Source: Pseudomonas tritici (GTDB lineage: Bacteria > Pseudomonadota > Gammaproteobacteria > Pseudomonadales > Pseudomonadaceae). From it: a stretch of 64,000 nucleotides of DNA. Where the stretch lies: the NCBI RefSeq assembly GCF_014268275.3, contig NZ_CP077084.1, positions 5,886,501 to 5,950,500 of the forward strand, given 5' to 3'. Each line of letters starts with the position of its first letter. The first letter of the stretch is position 1. Both the position numbers and the translations under genes were made by a program. A model generated the notes under the pieces. That model saw only the letters and a list, made by a program, of their open reading frames with translations, did not search any database and was not told the DNA's origin. Positions 55,688 through 64,000 of this stretch are shown in pieces.

Positions 55688-57642
55688 CAATGCACCTCCG
55701 CAGACTTTTGTTGGACAGGGCGTTTAGTCGGCGAAGTGGCAGGCGCGGCGTCTTCCAATAAAGCGTCGGCCACCAATTCGGCGATGTCCTTGATCAATGG
55801 GCGCGGCTCGACTACACCTTCGAGCATTGCCGTGCACTGCGGGCAGCCCACAGCCACCAGCTCGGCGCCGGTTTCGCGGATGTCTTCCATGCGCATGTCC
55901 GGAATCCGTTGCTTGCCGGGAATGTCGGTGATCGGCGCACCGCCGCCGCCACCGCAGCAGCGTGAACGGAAGCCCGAACGTTGCATCTCTTTGACCTCAA
56001 TGCCCAACGCCCGCAGCACTTGGCGCGGCGCCTCGTACTCGCCGTTGTAGCGGCCCAGGTAGCATGGGTCGTGGTAGGTCACGCTGTTGCCTTTGTGTTG
56101 GCCCAGGTTCAACGCGCCCTCGCCGATCAACTCGGCCATGAACGTACTGTGGTGTTGCACGAGGTAGTTGCCGTTAAAGGCGCCGTACTCGTTTTTCAGC
56201 ACATGGAAACTGTGCGGGTCGCAGGTAACGATGCGCTTGAAGCTGTACTTGGCCAGGGTCTGGATATTGCGCGTGGCCAGCAACTGGAAGGTCGCTTCAT
56301 CACCCAGGCGCCGCGCCACGTCGCCGCTGTCGCGTTCTTCCAGGCCAAGCACGGCAAAGTCGACGTTGGCCGCTTTGAGTACTTTGACGAACGCTCGCAG
56401 GGTACGTTGGTTGCGCATGTCGAAGGCACCGTCGCCAACCCAGAACAGTACCTCGGCGCTGCCCTTTTCGCTGAGCAGCGGCAGGTTCAGATCCGCCGCC
56501 CAGTTCAGGCGACCGCCCGGTGCAAAGCCGCCCGGGTTATCGGTGGCGATCAGGTTCTCGAGGACTTCGGCGCCCTTGTTCGGAGTCGCGCCTTTTTCCA
56601 GGGTGAGGTAGCGGCGCATGTCGACGATGGCGTCCACGTGCTCGATCATCATCGGGCACTCCTCCACGCAGGCGCGGCAGGTGGTGCAGGACCACAGGGT
56701 TTCGGCGTCCACCAGGCCGTTGACGATGGGCTGGTGCGGGTTGCCGCTGTGCTCGCCTACCGGTTTGCCTGGATAGGGGCTGCCGGCGAACTTGGCATCA
56801 GTGCCGCCAGCCAGGCCGACCACCATATCCTGGATCAGCTTTTTAGGGTTCAGCGGCTGGCCGGCGGCGAAGGCCGGGCACGCGGCTTCGCACTTGCCGC
56901 ACTGCACGCAGGCGTCAAATCCGAGCAGTTGGTTCCAGGTGAAATCCTTGGGTTTTTCCACGCCCAGCGGCGCGGTTTTATCGCCGAGGTCCAGCGGCTT
57001 CAAACCGGTGGAACGGCCACCGCCAAAGCGCTCGGCGCGGCGGTGCCAGGCCAGGTGCAGGGCACCGGCGAAGGCGTGCTTCATCGGGCCGCCCCATGTC
57101 ATGCCGAAAAACATTTCCGACACGCCCCACAGCACGCCCACACTGAGCAGCGCAGCCAACAGCCAGCCGCCGAAGTCGGCCGGCAGGATCCCGGCCACCG
57201 GCAGCGTCACCAGGAAAAAGCTCACCGAAAACGCCATCAGGCTTTTCGGCAGGCGCATCCAAGGGCCTTTCGACAGGCGTGACGGCGGGTTACGGCGGCG
57301 CAGATAGACAAACGTGGCGCCGACAAACATCAGCACCGAGGCCAACAGCAGGGCATAGCCGAGGATGCGGTTATGCAGGCCGAAACCGTGCACCAGAATC
57401 GCCAGCAGCGCTGACAGCACAAAGCCCAACGCCGTGGCGACGTGGGTGTTGGCGATGTATTTGTCGCGGGCAACCACGTGGTGTAAGTCGACCACGTAGC
57501 GCTTGGGCATGGCCAGCAGGCCACCGAGCAGGTCGACTTTGGAGGCGCGGCCACGGCGCCACATGTTCACCCGGCGCAGGGCGCCGAGGACGGCAAGGCC
57601 AAGGGCTGCGAATAATAAAATGGGAAGCAAGGTGTTCAACAT
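55687..57642 (-). CDS. dgcB: Dimethylglycine catabolism iron-sulfur protein DgcB
   Basis: A 651-residue inner-membrane protein. N-terminal membrane segments (about 5-22, 68-90, 97-113, 135-160), then two [4Fe-4S] clusters (CVQCGKCEAACP near 239 and CTTCRACVEECP near 317) and two CCG-type domains (YHDPCYLGRYN near 520; SRCCGGGGGAP near 562). Such proteins carry electrons from the flavoprotein DgcA toward quinone. Start at 57642 (MLNTLLPI) with GGGAG 7 bases upstream. Essential with dgcA for dimethylglycine growth in P. aeruginosa. Confidence 0.95.
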   Translation of the reverse strand: MLNTLLPILLFAALGLAVLGALRRVNMWRRGRASKVDLLGGLLAMPKRYVVDLHHVVARDKYIANTHVATALGFVLSALLAILVHGFGLHNRILGYALLLASVLMFVGATFVYLRRRNPPSRLSKGPWMRLPKSLMAFSVSFFLVTLPVAGILPADFGGWLLAALLSVGVLWGVSEMFFGMTWGGPMKHAFAGALHLAWHRRAERFGGGRSTGLKPLDLGDKTAPLGVEKPKDFTWNQLLGFDACVQCGKCEAACPAFAAGQPLNPKKLIQDMVVGLAGGTDAKFAGSPYPGKPVGEHSGNPHQPIVNGLVDAETLWSCTTCRACVEECPMMIEHVDAIVDMRRYLTLEKGATPNKGAEVLENLIATDNPGGFAPGGRLNWAADLNLPLLSEKGSAEVLFWVGDGAFDMRNQRTLRAFVKVLKAANVDFAVLGLEERDSGDVARRLGDEATFQLLATRNIQTLAKYSFKRIVTCDPHSFHVLKNEYGAFNGNYLVQHHSTFMAELIGEGALNLGQHKGNSVTYHDPCYLGRYNGEYEAPRQVLRALGIEVKEMQRSGFRSRCCGGGGGAPITDIPGKQRIPDMRMEDIRETGAELVAVGCPQCTAMLEGVVEPRPLIKDIAELVADALLEDAAPATSPTKRPVQQKSAEVH

Positions 57643-57686
57643 GGTGAAGCTCCCAAAGACCATACAGGTCTACTGTGAAACTGGCC

Positions 57687-57786
57687 CCCAATGTGGGAGC
57701 GGGCTTGCTCGCGAAAGCGGTGGGTCAGCCACCGGATGTATCGACTGACACACCGCCTTCGCGAGCAAGCCCGCTCCCACATTGGG
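57687..57786. repeat. REP pair, GTGGGAGCGGGCTTGCTCGCG subtype, in dgcA-dgcB gap
   Basis: Inverted arms of about 35 bases (CCAATGTGGGAGCGGGCTTG on the left; complement ends 57786) with about 30 bases between. The same subtype as at 26.7 kb. It lies inside the dgc operon. Confidence 0.88.
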
Positions 57787-57800
57787 CCGAGTTCACCTCG

Positions 57801-59861
57801 TCAGAAATCCTTGCACAGGCGCAGGGCGTCGTAGATCGCAGCGTGGGTATTTCGCTGCGCCACACAATCACCAATGCGGAACAGCAAGTAGCCCTCGCCC
57901 GCCTCGCTCAGGCACGGCTGCGGCTGGATCGCGAACAAGGCTTCAACGTCGATCTGGCCCTTGTTGCGCGATCCGTCCTTGAGCCCGTAGTAAAGGGCTT
58001 CATCCGGACGCACGCCGTTTTCCACCACCACCTGGTCCACCACCCGCTCCTCTTTGGCACCGGTGTATTCGTTCTCCAGCACCGCCACCAGCTTGTCGCC
58101 TTCGCGGTAGACCTTTTCCAGCATCATGTCGCCGGTCATGATCACTTCCTTGGGGTACATGCTGCGGTAGTAGGTCGGGAATGACGTACCGCCGATGGCC
58201 ACACCGGGCTTGATATCGTCAGTGACGATCTCGACCTGGCAGCCTTTGTCCGCCAGGAAATCCGCCACCGACATGCCGGTGAATTCGCAAATGGTGTCGT
58301 ACACCAGCACGTTCTTGCCCGGCGCAACCTTGCCGTCGAGCACGTCCCAGCTACTCACTACCAAGCCTTCGGCGGCGCCCCAGTGTTCGTTCTGTTCGAT
58401 AAACGGATGCCCGCCCACCGCCAGCACCACCACGTCCGGGCGCAGGTCGAGGATGGTCTCGGCATCAGCGGCCACGCCCAGGCGCAAGTCGACTTTCAAG
58501 CGTGCCAACTCCAGCTGGAACCAGCGGGTGATACCGGCGATCTGGTCACGTTGCGGCGCTTTCGAGGCGGTAGTGATCTGCCCGCCGATAAATTCTTTCT
58601 TTTCCAACAGGGTCACATCGTGGCCACGTTCAGCGGCGACGCGCGCGGCTTCCATCCCTGCCGGGCCGGCACCCACGACCACGACTTTGCGCTTGGGCCC
58701 GGTGGACTTCTCGATGATGTGCGGCACGCCCATGTATTCACGGGAGGTCGCGGCGTTCTGGATGCACAGCACATCCAGGCCCTGGTACTGGCGGTCGATG
58801 CAGTAGTTGGCGCCGACGCACTGCTTGATCTGGTCGATCTGGCCCATCTTGATCTTGGCGATCAGGTGCGGGTCGGCGATGTGCGCACGGGTCATGCCGA
58901 CCATGTCCACATAACCGCCTTCGAGGATGCGCGTGGCCTGGTTCGGGTCCTTGATGTTCTGCGCGTGCAGCACCGGGACCTTGACCACTTCCTTGATCCC
59001 GGCGGCCAAGTGCAGGAACGGCTCCGGTGGATAACTCATGTTGGGGATAACGTTGGCCAGGGTGTTGTGGGTGTCGCACCCCGAACCCACTACGCCGATA
59101 AAATCAAGCATGCCGGTGTCGTCGTAATACTTGGCGATCTGCTTCATGTCCTCATGGGACAAGCCGTCCGGGTGGAACTCGTCACCGCACAGGCGCATGC
59201 CCACGCAGAAGTCGTCACCGACCTCGGCACGCACGGCTTTCAGGACTTCCAGGCCGAACTTCATGCGCCCTTCAAAGGTGCCACCCCATTCGTCGGTACG
59301 TTTGTTGACCCGTGGGCTCCAGAACTGGTCGATCATGTGCTGGTGCACGGCGGACAGTTCCACGCCGTCGAGGCCACCGGCCTTGGCACGACGCGCGGCC
59401 TGGGCGTAGTTGCCGATCACGCGCCAGATTTCTTCCGGTTCGATGGTCTTGCAGGTAGCGCGGTGCACCGGCTCACGCACGCCGGACGGCGACATCAGGG
59501 TCGGCCAGTTAAAACCGTCCCAACGCGAGCGACGGCCCATGTGGGTAATCTGGATCATGATCTTGGCGCCATGCTTGTGCATGGCGTCAGCCAGGTTCTG
59601 GAAGTGCGGGATGATGCGGTCGGTGGACAGATTGACCGAGCTCCACCACTCCTGCGGGCTGTCGATGGCCACCACTGAGGAGCCACCGCAGATCGCCAGG
59701 CCGATGCCGCCCTTGGCTTTCTCTTCGTAATATTTCACATAGCGGTCAGTCGTCATCCCGCCGTCGGTGGCATACACCTCGGCGTGGGCGGTACTGAGCA
59801 CGCGGTTGCGGATGGTCAGTTTGCCGATTTGAATCGGCGCAAACATTGCTTCGAAAGCCAT
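57801..59861 (-). CDS. dgcA: Dimethylglycine demethylase flavoprotein DgcA
   Basis: A 686-residue protein of the trimethylamine-dehydrogenase/old yellow enzyme type. FMN barrel about 1-345 (APIQIGKLTIRNRVLSTAHA at the start), [4Fe-4S] cysteines in CVGANYCIDRQYQG near 347-360, and an FAD/NAD domain with VVVVGAGPAGMEAARVAAER near 393. It removes a methyl from dimethylglycine to give sarcosine. GAGGA precedes the ATG. DUF5943 gene ends 15 bases upstream. Confidence 0.96.
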   Translation of the reverse strand: MAFEAMFAPIQIGKLTIRNRVLSTAHAEVYATDGGMTTDRYVKYYEEKAKGGIGLAICGGSSVVAIDSPQEWWSSVNLSTDRIIPHFQNLADAMHKHGAKIMIQITHMGRRSRWDGFNWPTLMSPSGVREPVHRATCKTIEPEEIWRVIGNYAQAARRAKAGGLDGVELSAVHQHMIDQFWSPRVNKRTDEWGGTFEGRMKFGLEVLKAVRAEVGDDFCVGMRLCGDEFHPDGLSHEDMKQIAKYYDDTGMLDFIGVVGSGCDTHNTLANVIPNMSYPPEPFLHLAAGIKEVVKVPVLHAQNIKDPNQATRILEGGYVDMVGMTRAHIADPHLIAKIKMGQIDQIKQCVGANYCIDRQYQGLDVLCIQNAATSREYMGVPHIIEKSTGPKRKVVVVGAGPAGMEAARVAAERGHDVTLLEKKEFIGGQITTASKAPQRDQIAGITRWFQLELARLKVDLRLGVAADAETILDLRPDVVVLAVGGHPFIEQNEHWGAAEGLVVSSWDVLDGKVAPGKNVLVYDTICEFTGMSVADFLADKGCQVEIVTDDIKPGVAIGGTSFPTYYRSMYPKEVIMTGDMMLEKVYREGDKLVAVLENEYTGAKEERVVDQVVVENGVRPDEALYYGLKDGSRNKGQIDVEALFAIQPQPCLSEAGEGYLLFRIGDCVAQRNTHAAIYDALRLCKDF

Positions 59862-59876
59862 GGCACGGTCCTCGGC

Positions 59877-60407
59877 TTACAACGGCTTGACGGTGAACAG
59901 GCCGTCATCGTGGCCCTCTTCGGAGCCTCCGTAGACTTGTTCGGCGACGGTACGGATTTGGCTGCCACGCGCCTGCAGAATCTGGTCCATGGCACCGGCA
60001 AACCAGCCGGTGAACATGTAGTCGACCTTGCGCCCGACCTTGCCGTACACGTAGACAAACGCCGAGTGTTCAAGCGTGACGCTGGCAGTGCCTTTGTCGA
60101 GGTCGATGTCCTGGATCTTGAACAGGCCCCAGCCACGCTGCGACAGGCGCTTCATGTAGTGTTCGAACACTGCGACGCCTTCCAGGCCGTGGCATTCGGC
60201 TTCTTTTTCACACCAGTGCCAGGCGGACTTGTAGCCGGCTTTGTAAAGGATGTCGGCGTAGGCGTCAGCGCCGAGGACTTCTTCGATACCCATGTGGTTG
60301 TTGACGAAGAAATGGCGTGGCACGTACAGCATCGGCAGGGCGTCGGAGGTCCAGACACCGGTTTCGCTGTCGACTTCGATAGGCAATTGCGGGGCGATCT
60401 TGGCCAT
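59877..60407 (-). CDS. DUF5943 protein of the dimethylglycine operon
   Basis: A 176-residue cytoplasmic protein (PA5397 type). The middle part resembles V4R/heme-NO-like small-molecule domains (RHFFVNNHMGIEEVLGADAY near 31-50 and GWFAGAMDQIL near 138). Cysteines at 67 and 75 region (WHWCEKEAECHG). It lies between the dipeptidase and dgcA genes in one minus-strand series, so it likely helps demethylation or its control. No activity is known. Confidence 0.85.
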   Translation of the reverse strand: MAKIAPQLPIEVDSETGVWTSDALPMLYVPRHFFVNNHMGIEEVLGADAYADILYKAGYKSAWHWCEKEAECHGLEGVAVFEHYMKRLSQRGWGLFKIQDIDLDKGTASVTLEHSAFVYVYGKVGRKVDYMFTGWFAGAMDQILQARGSQIRTVAEQVYGGSEEGHDDGLFTVKPL

Positions 60408-60462
60408 GGAAACTTAACTCCAGAAAATTCGTTGTGTTGATGTTCCGCGACAGTGCGGTGGC

Positions 60463-61440
60463 TTATTCGCCCCAGACGTCCTTGAGGACGTTGACCCAGT
60501 TCTCACCCATGATCTTGCGCACCACACGCTCAGGGTGACCGCGCTTGAGCAGGGTCTCGGTGAGGTTGGGAAACTCGCCCACAGTGCGGATGCCCAGCGG
60601 GTTGATGATCTTGCCGAAGCTGGTCAGGCGGCGCGCGTAACCCTTGTCATGGGTCAGCATTTCGAAGAAATCCTGGCCATGGCCCTGGGTGAAGTCGGTG
60701 CCGATGCCGATGGCGTCTTCGCCGACGATGTTCATGGTGTATTCGATGGCTTCGGCGTAATCGTCGATGGTCGAATCGATGCCCTTGGCCAGGAATGGCG
60801 CGAACATGGTCACGCCGACAAAACCACCGTGGTCGGCAATGAACTTGAGTTCTTCATCGGACTTGTTGCGCGGGTGCTCTTTAAGGCCCGACGGCAGGCA
60901 GTGGGAGTAGCACACCGGCTTTTTCGATTCGAGGATGACTTCTTCGCTGGTCTTGGAGCCCACGTGGGACAGGTCGCACATGATCCCGACGCGGTTCATC
61001 TCGGCCACGATTTCGCGACCAAAGCCCGACAGGCCGCCATCGCGCTCGTAGCAACCGGTGCCCACCAGGTTCTGGGTGTTGTAGCACATCTGCACTACGC
61101 CGACGCCGAGCTGCTTGAAGATTTCCACATAGCCAAGCTGGTCTTCAAAGGCATGGGCGTTCTGGAAGCCGAAGATGATGCCGGTCTTGCCCTGCTCCTT
61201 GGCTTTGCGGATATCGGCGGTGGTTTTCACCGGTATCACCAGGTCGCTGTTCTCACGGATCAGGGTCTGGCTGGCCACGATGTTGTTAATGGTGGCCTGG
61301 AAGCCTTCCCACACCGACACCGTGCAGTTGGCAGCGGTGAGGCCACCTTTGCGCATGTCCTCGAACAGGTCGCGGTTCCACTTGGCAATAATCAACCCGT
61401 CGATAACGATGCTGTCGGCGTGCAATTCGGCTGGGCTCAT
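60463..61440 (-). CDS. Renal-dipeptidase-family metallohydrolase
   Basis: A 325-residue member of peptidase family M19 (PA5396 type). Metal ligands are expected in DSIVIDGLI (near 10-18; the classical His-X-Asp is changed to VID here), GIMCDLSHVGSKTSEE near 173-188 and CYSHCLPSGLKEHPRNKSDE near 200-220. The replaced first motif suggests altered metal use or substrate. Start at 61440 (MSPAELHAD) has AAGGGG 7 bases upstream. First gene of the minus-strand dipeptidase-DUF5943-dgcA-dgcB-etfAB series. Confidence 0.9.
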   Translation of the reverse strand: MSPAELHADSIVIDGLIIAKWNRDLFEDMRKGGLTAANCTVSVWEGFQATINNIVASQTLIRENSDLVIPVKTTADIRKAKEQGKTGIIFGFQNAHAFEDQLGYVEIFKQLGVGVVQMCYNTQNLVGTGCYERDGGLSGFGREIVAEMNRVGIMCDLSHVGSKTSEEVILESKKPVCYSHCLPSGLKEHPRNKSDEELKFIADHGGFVGVTMFAPFLAKGIDSTIDDYAEAIEYTMNIVGEDAIGIGTDFTQGHGQDFFEMLTHDKGYARRLTSFGKIINPLGIRTVGEFPNLTETLLKRGHPERVVRKIMGENWVNVLKDVWGE

Positions 61441-61659
61441 CAGGCGTCCCCTTATTGGCGATTCATGCGCCGAATCGTCTGCCGGCGCTTTGGGGCCAGC
61501 ATATGCCCAGGGGCCGACAGAGCCGGGTGCAAAAACGACAGGGGAATTGCCGAAAGCGTCAATCCACGACAAAGGCTGTTAAGAGGTGTCTGACTGGCGG
61601 CTGTTATTTGTCTTACGCTTGGGCCAGAATTCAGCCATTACCTGATATGAGACGGCGCA

Positions 61660-62061
61660 ATGAAATCGATTTTCCTGGCTTTGGCACTCATCGCAACCGG
61701 CGTCCACGCCGCCGAAGACACCGACAGCACGCCGTGCGACGGCATCGAAAACGACAAGCAAACCCTGGAATGCGCCACTTACAATAAAACCACCGCCGAT
61801 CAGTTGCTCAAGGATAACTATCAGGGCCTGTTGGAACGCATGGCTTCGACCTACGGCAGCGACAAGACCAAGCTGGCGGACATTACCGCTCGTCTGAAGG
61901 ATGCCCAACAGAAGTGGGAAAAGTTACGCGACGCCGATTGCGCCGTGGACACCTTTCCGGCGGTGAACGGCACCAAGGCGTACGCGATTGCGCAGAATGA
62001 CTGCCTGGCGCGGATGAGTGATGAGCGGTCGGAGTTTTTGGAGTCGATTGGGCAGGAATAA
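61660..62061 (+). CDS. LprI-like secreted protein (DUF1311)
   Basis: A 133-residue protein with a signal peptide (about 1-17, ending VHAAED). Four cysteines (PCDGIEN, LECATYN, ADCAVDT, NDCLARM) and a helical middle DITARLKDAQQKWEKLRDAD match the LprI/DUF1311 lysozyme-inhibitor type. It may protect peptidoglycan in the periplasm, but many DUF1311 proteins have no proven target. Divergent from the dipeptidase gene with a 219-base gap in which I see no other feature. Confidence 0.82.
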   Translation: MKSIFLALALIATGVHAAEDTDSTPCDGIENDKQTLECATYNKTTADQLLKDNYQGLLERMASTYGSDKTKLADITARLKDAQQKWEKLRDADCAVDTFPAVNGTKAYAIAQNDCLARMSDERSEFLESIGQE

Positions 62062-62100
62062 GCAGGCTTTATCGTTTAACACCCTTGAAAAGGACTTCAC

Positions 62101-62583
62101 ATGTACTACCCACGCGAAGCGCAACGGGACTTCCTGTTCACGCGCGCCACGCTGCTGTTTTTCTTCATGCTCGTACTCTGCCTGATGCTATTTCTGTCCA
62201 AGGACCGGGGCGCACCCTACGCCTTGATCAAAGCGGCGCCCGTAGAAACAATGGGGCAGATCACCCAGCTTGAAAGTGTTGGCCCCCGAGCCTCTAGCAC
62301 CAACGTTTATTACACGTTCACCCATGACGGCCAACGCGAAGAAGGCATGGTGAACAACAGCAGCTACGTTGACGACCCAGGCTACGTAGTGGGCGGCCCG
62401 GTGCCAGTGGTGTATTCGAAGTGGTTTCCGACAGTGCATAACATCAAGGCAAACCTCAAATCGAGCTCGCCCAATTTCTACATCATGAGCGCAAGTGCTG
62501 GCCTGATGATTTTATGCTTGATGCTAATGTTCTGGACGGTGCACCGGATCTACCAGCACAAAGAAGAAGATCGGCATTACTGA
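62101..62583 (+). CDS. DUF3592 membrane protein
   Basis: A 160-residue protein with two membrane segments, about 15-33 and 125-147, and a periplasmic middle with NVYYTFTHDGQREEG and VPVVYSKWFPTVHNIK, the DUF3592 pattern. AAGGAC is 7 bases before the ATG. Follows the LprI-like gene by 39 bases and may be co-transcribed. Function unknown. Confidence 0.82.
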   Translation: MYYPREAQRDFLFTRATLLFFFMLVLCLMLFLSKDRGAPYALIKAAPVETMGQITQLESVGPRASSTNVYYTFTHDGQREEGMVNNSSYVDDPGYVVGGPVPVVYSKWFPTVHNIKANLKSSSPNFYIMSASAGLMILCLMLMFWTVHRIYQHKEEDRHY

Positions 62584-62610
62584 CACCCTCTCATCCCCAT
62601 AGGCTTGAAC

Positions 62611-63027
62611 ATGACTATCTGCGGCATCGAAATCAAAGGCAGCGAAGCCATCATCGCCGTCGCCGCCCTGGACAACCAGGTGTTGACTCACATCGCTCTG
62701 GCCACGAAAAAAATCGCCCTTGAAGACGACGATGAAGCGGCCAACGTCAAAGCCTTCGCCGCTCAGGTGAAGGCGTTTGTGCAGTCAAATGCTATCGAAC
62801 GTATCGCGATCAAGAAGCGCAGCAAGAAAGGCGAATTCGCCGGTGGCCCGACCACGTTCAAGATTGAAGGGGTATTTCAGTTGCTGGACGGTGTTGAGGT
62901 GACGCTGTTGTCGCCGCAGACCATCAATGCACAGAACAAGAAGCACACCTTTGACTTGCCGGTGACGCTGAACAAATATCAGTATGAGGCGTACAAGGCG
63001 GCGTGTTCGGCACTGGTCAAGAAGTAA
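62611..63027 (+). CDS. DUF3010 protein
   Basis: A 138-residue cytoplasmic protein with an actin/RNase H-like start (TICGIEIKGSEAIIAVAALD) and a lysine-rich middle (IAIKKRSKKGEFAGGPTTFK). This is the DUF3010 family, found alone in many gamma-proteobacteria. ATG at 62611 is preferred; a TTG six bases earlier is possible. Function unknown. Confidence 0.82.
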   Translation: MTICGIEIKGSEAIIAVAALDNQVLTHIALATKKIALEDDDEAANVKAFAAQVKAFVQSNAIERIAIKKRSKKGEFAGGPTTFKIEGVFQLLDGVEVTLLSPQTINAQNKKHTFDLPVTLNKYQYEAYKAACSALVKK

Positions 63028-63063
63028 GCCACACTAAAAATCCACATTTGATCTCTGTGTTCT

Positions 63064-64000
63064 TCAGGCAGCTGTACGGCGCCGGTGCTGCAGCCAATCC
63101 CCGAAGGATTTGTCTTCCAGCGCATAGCCCCCCCGGCTCGACTTCCATACCAGCTCTTTATCGCGCAAGGCCTCGATACAGGCCTGAATGGTCTGGGTGC
63201 CCGGCACTACGTCGCTGCCCATGTCTTCCAACGCCTTGCTGACGGCCGTGATGGTGCTGTCGGTAAACGGCGCGAACGGTTCGTTGTTCTGGGAGCGCTC
63301 CACCATCACTTCCAGCACCGCACGCTGGGGAATGGTGAGGGCGTTCCAGGCACTTTCGAATTCGGTCCAAACGCCGGCGCGCAGCAGTTCGGCGCGACTG
63401 TGCAGCAGTTGGCCGAGATTGCTCGCCTCCCCCAGTTCCAATGCCACTTCACCAATAATGGTGCGCAACATTTCCGGGCGACGGCCCACCAGCTCGAACG
63501 CTTCATCGATGTCGGCCGCATTGAACTGGTTGGTCTTGGCCAGAAGGCCGTTGAGGTACACGGTGTAGGCCTGTGTGAATGCTTTGCCCAGCAGTGGAAA
63601 TGGCGTGATGCTGGACCCGAAGAACGGCTGGCTTTTACCTAATACCAGATGGGCAAGCTTGTCGCGATTTGACCCCGTGAACACCAGGCGCAACCCGCTG
63701 CCCTCGCCTTCACGACCTTGGTTGAGCTGGTCTCGGGCGGCCTTGAGGGCAAACATCGCGTTAACACCCGCTTCGGTGGTGAGCGCGTGCTGGGCTTCGT
63801 CGATCACCAGCACGACGGTTTTCTCGGCAGCGCTGTGAAGCAGCTCCAGCGCTTGCGTCAGTGTCGCGCCTGCAGGCAATTGCGGCTTGGTGAAATCCCA
63901 GGACAAGGTGCGTAGGAAGCTGAGCTTTTCAATGCCGATATTCTTGGCCAGTTTGCGGATGCCCTTTTCAAAGGGCACCAGGGCACCGGCAATGGCGCTG
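63064..64000 (-). CDS. AAA ATP-binding protein, C-terminal part (cut by window edge)
   Basis: The frame is open from base 64000 to the stop at 63064 (312 residues seen). Walker B is VVLVIDEAQHAL, followed by a sensor-1-like LRLVFTGSNRDKL and an arginine-finger-like region (RRPEMLRTIIGEV). The last 90 residues look like a winged helix (IPQRAVLEVMVERSQNNEPF, LRDKELVWKSSRGGYALEDK). The P-loop lies outside the window. The layout resembles Cdc6/Orc1-like or STAND ATPases of unknown role, often in accessory DNA. Confidence 0.8.
   Translation of the reverse strand, partial: SAIAGALVPFEKGIRKLAKNIGIEKLSFLRTLSWDFTKPQLPAGATLTQALELLHSAAEKTVVLVIDEAQHALTTEAGVNAMFALKAARDQLNQGREGEGSGLRLVFTGSNRDKLAHLVLGKSQPFFGSSITPFPLLGKAFTQAYTVYLNGLLAKTNQFNAADIDEAFELVGRRPEMLRTIIGEVALELGEASNLGQLLHSRAELLRAGVWTEFESAWNALTIPQRAVLEVMVERSQNNEPFAPFTDSTITAVSKALEDMGSDVVPGTQTIQACIEALRDKELVWKSSRGGYALEDKSFGDWLQHRRRTAA

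Overview
The window reads as chromosome of a fluorescent Pseudomonas (P. fluorescens group). It is GC-rich, has Shine-Dalgarno-led operons, carries many short REP palindromes of the GTGGGAGCTGGCTTGCC type, and its gene order matches two blocks that I recall from P. aeruginosa PAO1: the bio/cre/glcB block (about PA0462-PA0508) and the glycine-betaine catabolism block (about PA5396-PA5421). Gene names rest on recognising the proteins; no database search was run.

Left part (1-31 kb): the N-terminal part of a membrane protein cut by the window edge; an acyl-CoA dehydrogenase; a small flagellar-rod-like protein; the biotin operon bioBFHCD on the minus strand; a divergent comF gene with a candidate BirA operator over its start; modE; a Tat-exported PhoX phosphatase; srkA; rarD; gcvR; malate synthase glcB; a receiver-only response regulator; a cNMP/CBS/DUF294 signalling protein fused by overlap to a DnaQ-like exonuclease; a Fur-box-led iron uptake unit (ECF sigma, FecR, TonB receptor with signalling domain, PepSY membrane protein, small membrane protein); a glutathione transferase; and the creBCD envelope-stress operon.

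Middle (30.4-34.3 kb): a secreted retropepsin-like protein, a YihG-type acyltransferase, a DUF2780 protein, an orphan RskA-type anti-sigma domain, and a small cluster of DUF3757-like secreted proteins.

Right part (34.3-61.5 kb): an almost complete route from glycine betaine to serine and formate. GbcAB demethylates betaine, DgcAB with its own EtfAB handles dimethylglycine, SoxBDAG handles sarcosine, GlyA makes serine, and FdhA and PurU deal with formaldehyde and formyl-folate. Threonine aldolase, TraX-like, DUF5943 and dipeptidase genes belong to the same syntenic block. Two things interrupt this block. One is a three-gene insert (flavin amino-acid monooxygenase, NCS1 permease, nitrilase-type amidase) that looks like a complete amino acid to amide to acid pathway. 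The other is a 0.9 kb non-coding stretch between gbcA and etfB with four irregularly spaced repeats, each built on a perfect DnaA box.

Right end (61.6-64 kb): an LprI-like secreted protein, DUF3592 and DUF3010 proteins, and the C-terminal part of an AAA ATPase cut by the window edge. No rRNA, tRNA, CRISPR array, insertion sequence or prophage was seen.
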